From contig NZ_KQ958210.1 of assembly GCF_001546855.1 (NCBI RefSeq), positions 1-64,000 of the forward strand: 64,000 nt of DNA, read 5' to 3'. The notes under the pieces are model-generated. The model made no database searches. It saw nothing but the letters and a program-made list of their open reading frames with translations, and was not told the origin of the DNA. Shown here in pieces: positions 62,640 to 64,000 of the stretch. Within the stretch, counting starts at the first letter, position 1. Each line of letters starts with the position of its first letter. Made by a program: the position numbers and the translations under genes. Source of the stretch: Megasphaera sp. MJR8396C (GTDB lineage Bacteria; Bacillota; Negativicutes; Veillonellales; Megasphaeraceae).

Positions 62640-64000
62640 TCAATATTCCTTATCTTCCAAGAGGCTGGTCTGCCCGAAGCGGGTCACCAGATCCTTGCGT
62701 TCCATCTTCCACTTGGACGAGGCGATGGACATGGTAGGATCGTAATTGGGCGACTGCATGTTGAGGATGCCGCAGATAAATTCGTATTCCAGGTCATTGG
62801 TAAAGAACTTGTCTTTATTGGCTTTGACGGCGGAGACGACGTCGGGATTTCGCTGTTGATAGCCTTCGGACAAGTAGACGAACATGGGGATGCGCAGGAC
62901 TTTGAAGCTGGCGCTGTCCGGCTGACGGGCTACGTCGGGATCGCTGCCGTGATCGGAGAAGTAAACCATGGCGTCGAGGTTGAGGTTTTCCCGGGCGTAG
63001 TCAAAAATCTGGGACAAGACCCAGTCCGTGTAGAGGACGGTGTTGTCGAAGTCGGCGGCGCGGTTCAGATGGCCGTCGTCAAACTTCTGGAACTCCTTGG
63101 GGTAGCGGTTTCGGTATTCGATATGGCTGCCCATGAGATGGAGGACGACGAAGTTCTTTTCCTTGGGGTTGACGCGCTTTAAGAACTGTAAGAGGGCACC
63201 GTCCTGTGTCGATTCCTTCAAATCGCGGTCGACCCATTCCGAAACGTCGGCCGTATTGGCGACTAAGGTGATCGGTGTATCGGCGACGCCGACCGAACCC
63301 TGGTTGCTGAACCAGTACGTCTTATAGCCGGCTTTTTTGGCCATGTCGATGATGGAAATCGATTCGTTGAAAGGCTTGTTATTATAGAAATTCGACTCCG
63401 TCAAGGCGTGCTCGAGGACCGGGACGGTGTACCAAACGCTGCTGTAAGCGTTGGTGAACAAGGTAAAGTCGGGATTGGCCTTCATGGCGGTCAGCCACGG
63501 CGTATTGGGGACGTGGTCGGGATTATAGGCGTTCATCAAGGTTCGCGTTTCCGATTCGCCGATGACGACGACGACCGTATTGGGATAATCGGCCGGATTC
63601 AGTTGGACGGCCTGTAAATTGGCGAATTTAGAATCATGGTTTTCGGCATATAAGGCCGAACGCTGCATGTAATCGTGGGTATCGAGGAAGGTCCGGACCG
63701 GGAACGATTCCGGCAGGATTTCTTCCCCTAAGGCGACGATGGACGGGGCGATGATGAATAGGACCGATAAAATCGGAATCAGTTTGCGGTACGTTTCCGT
63801 CCGGGGCAGGACGTCCTGACGATAATTTAGCAGGAACAAGGCGCTGAGGAGGGCGGCCAGACTGACGACGATGGTTGCAATCTTAGTCACGCCCAGGGAC
63901 TGGAAGTATTCCAGCGTTTCGGCCGGCCCGGTCTGAAAGATGAGCAAAGCCCCCGACGTCGTGATCGACGAGTGGTACAGGGCGTAGTAAGCCCATTGGA
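62640..64000 (-). CDS. Phosphoethanolamine transferase (sulfatase superfamily), 5' end outside the window
   Basis: The visible part (453 codons) runs without a stop or good start off the right edge of the window, so the N-terminal membrane domain is incomplete. Two hydrophobic segments remain (TKIATIVVSLAALLSALFLL and the one after it). The periplasmic catalytic domain has the nucleophile motif VIGESETRTLMNAYN (Thr), a LMGSHIEYRNRYP stretch and the metal-binding FSDHGSD. EptA/EptC/CptA-like enzymes decorate lipid A or core sugars, which implies an LPS-bearing outer membrane. Confidence 0.85.
   Translation of the reverse strand, partial: QWAYYALYHSSITTSGALLIFQTGPAETLEYFQSLGVTKIATIVVSLAALLSALFLLNYRQDVLPRTETYRKLIPILSVLFIIAPSIVALGEEILPESFPVRTFLDTHDYMQRSALYAENHDSKFANLQAVQLNPADYPNTVVVVIGESETRTLMNAYNPDHVPNTPWLTAMKANPDFTLFTNAYSSVWYTVPVLEHALTESNFYNNKPFNESISIIDMAKKAGYKTYWFSNQGSVGVADTPITLVANTADVSEWVDRDLKESTQDGALLQFLKRVNPKEKNFVVLHLMGSHIEYRNRYPKEFQKFDDGHLNRAADFDNTVLYTDWVLSQIFDYARENLNLDAMVYFSDHGSDPDVARQPDSASFKVLRIPMFVYLSEGYQQRNPDVVSAVKANKDKFFTNDLEYEFICGILNMQSPNYDPTMSIASSKWKMERKDLVTRFGQTSLLEDKEY

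Overview
The window looks like a stretch of chromosome from an anaerobic diderm Firmicute of the class Negativicutes, most likely Megasphaera or a close relative. The reasons are the lifestyle genes: a homodimeric pyruvate:ferredoxin oxidoreductase, a LarA-type lactate racemase, an oxygen-sensitive Fe-S serine dehydratase, a superoxide reductase and a butyryl-CoA-dehydrogenase-like flavoprotein. They sit beside an outer-membrane-type phosphoethanolamine transferase and Firmicute regulation (T-box, AddAB, strong SD sites, sigma-A promoters). The genus is inferred, not proven. Coding DNA is GC-rich and gaps between genes are AT-rich. I saw no rRNA, tRNA, IS element, prophage or CRISPR array.

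Layout. 0.1-8.7 kb: addB-addA (recombination nuclease/helicase), then sdaAB-sdaAA (L-serine dehydratase). 8.7-12.6 kb: a 57-codon gene on the minus strand, a promoter-RNA-terminator unit, then a suppressor-of-fused-domain gene, an orphan molybdenum-hydroxylase FAD subunit, yqeC and a polysaccharide deacetylase. 12.6-20.6 kb: an aromatic amino acid operon aroF-tyrA-aroB-aroA-aroC-pheA-aroE-aroK, preceded by a very aromatic 55-aa leader peptide and a terminator. 20.6-28.2 kb: a minus-strand operon (old-yellow-enzyme-like reductase, second shikimate/quinate dehydrogenase, MFS carrier, aroD) with a divergent LysR gene and a second MFS carrier. 28.4-32.8 kb: amtB-glnK behind a structured leader, an auxin-efflux-type carrier and an M20 amidohydrolase. 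32.9-39.6 kb: a ClC transporter, a 3D-domain cell wall protein, glmU-prs-pth and a metallo-beta-lactamase-fold hydrolase. 40.0-45.0 kb: superoxide reductase-peroxidase and pyruvate:ferredoxin oxidoreductase. 45.4-48.3 kb: a LysR gene divergent from an amino acid permease. 48.3-55.2 kb: a T-box-controlled trpEGDCFBA operon. 55.3-64 kb: acyl-CoA dehydrogenase, a dicarboxylate/amino acid symporter, a cupin, larA, a two-gene AmmeMemoRadiSam system, and a phosphoethanolamine transferase cut by the window end.

Together the window encodes nearly the whole chorismate, Phe/Tyr and Trp pathways. It uses two different RNA-level controls: a putative peptide-leader attenuator for the common/Phe/Tyr operon and a Trp T-box for trp. 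The only 3-dehydroquinate dehydratase seen (aroD) lies in the LysR-linked operon, so that operon may serve both biosynthesis and use of external quinate/shikimate. The best candidates for undescribed biology are the aromatic leader peptide, the short terminated RNA at 9.1-9.2 kb, the amtB leader, and the reductase-containing quinate/shikimate cluster.
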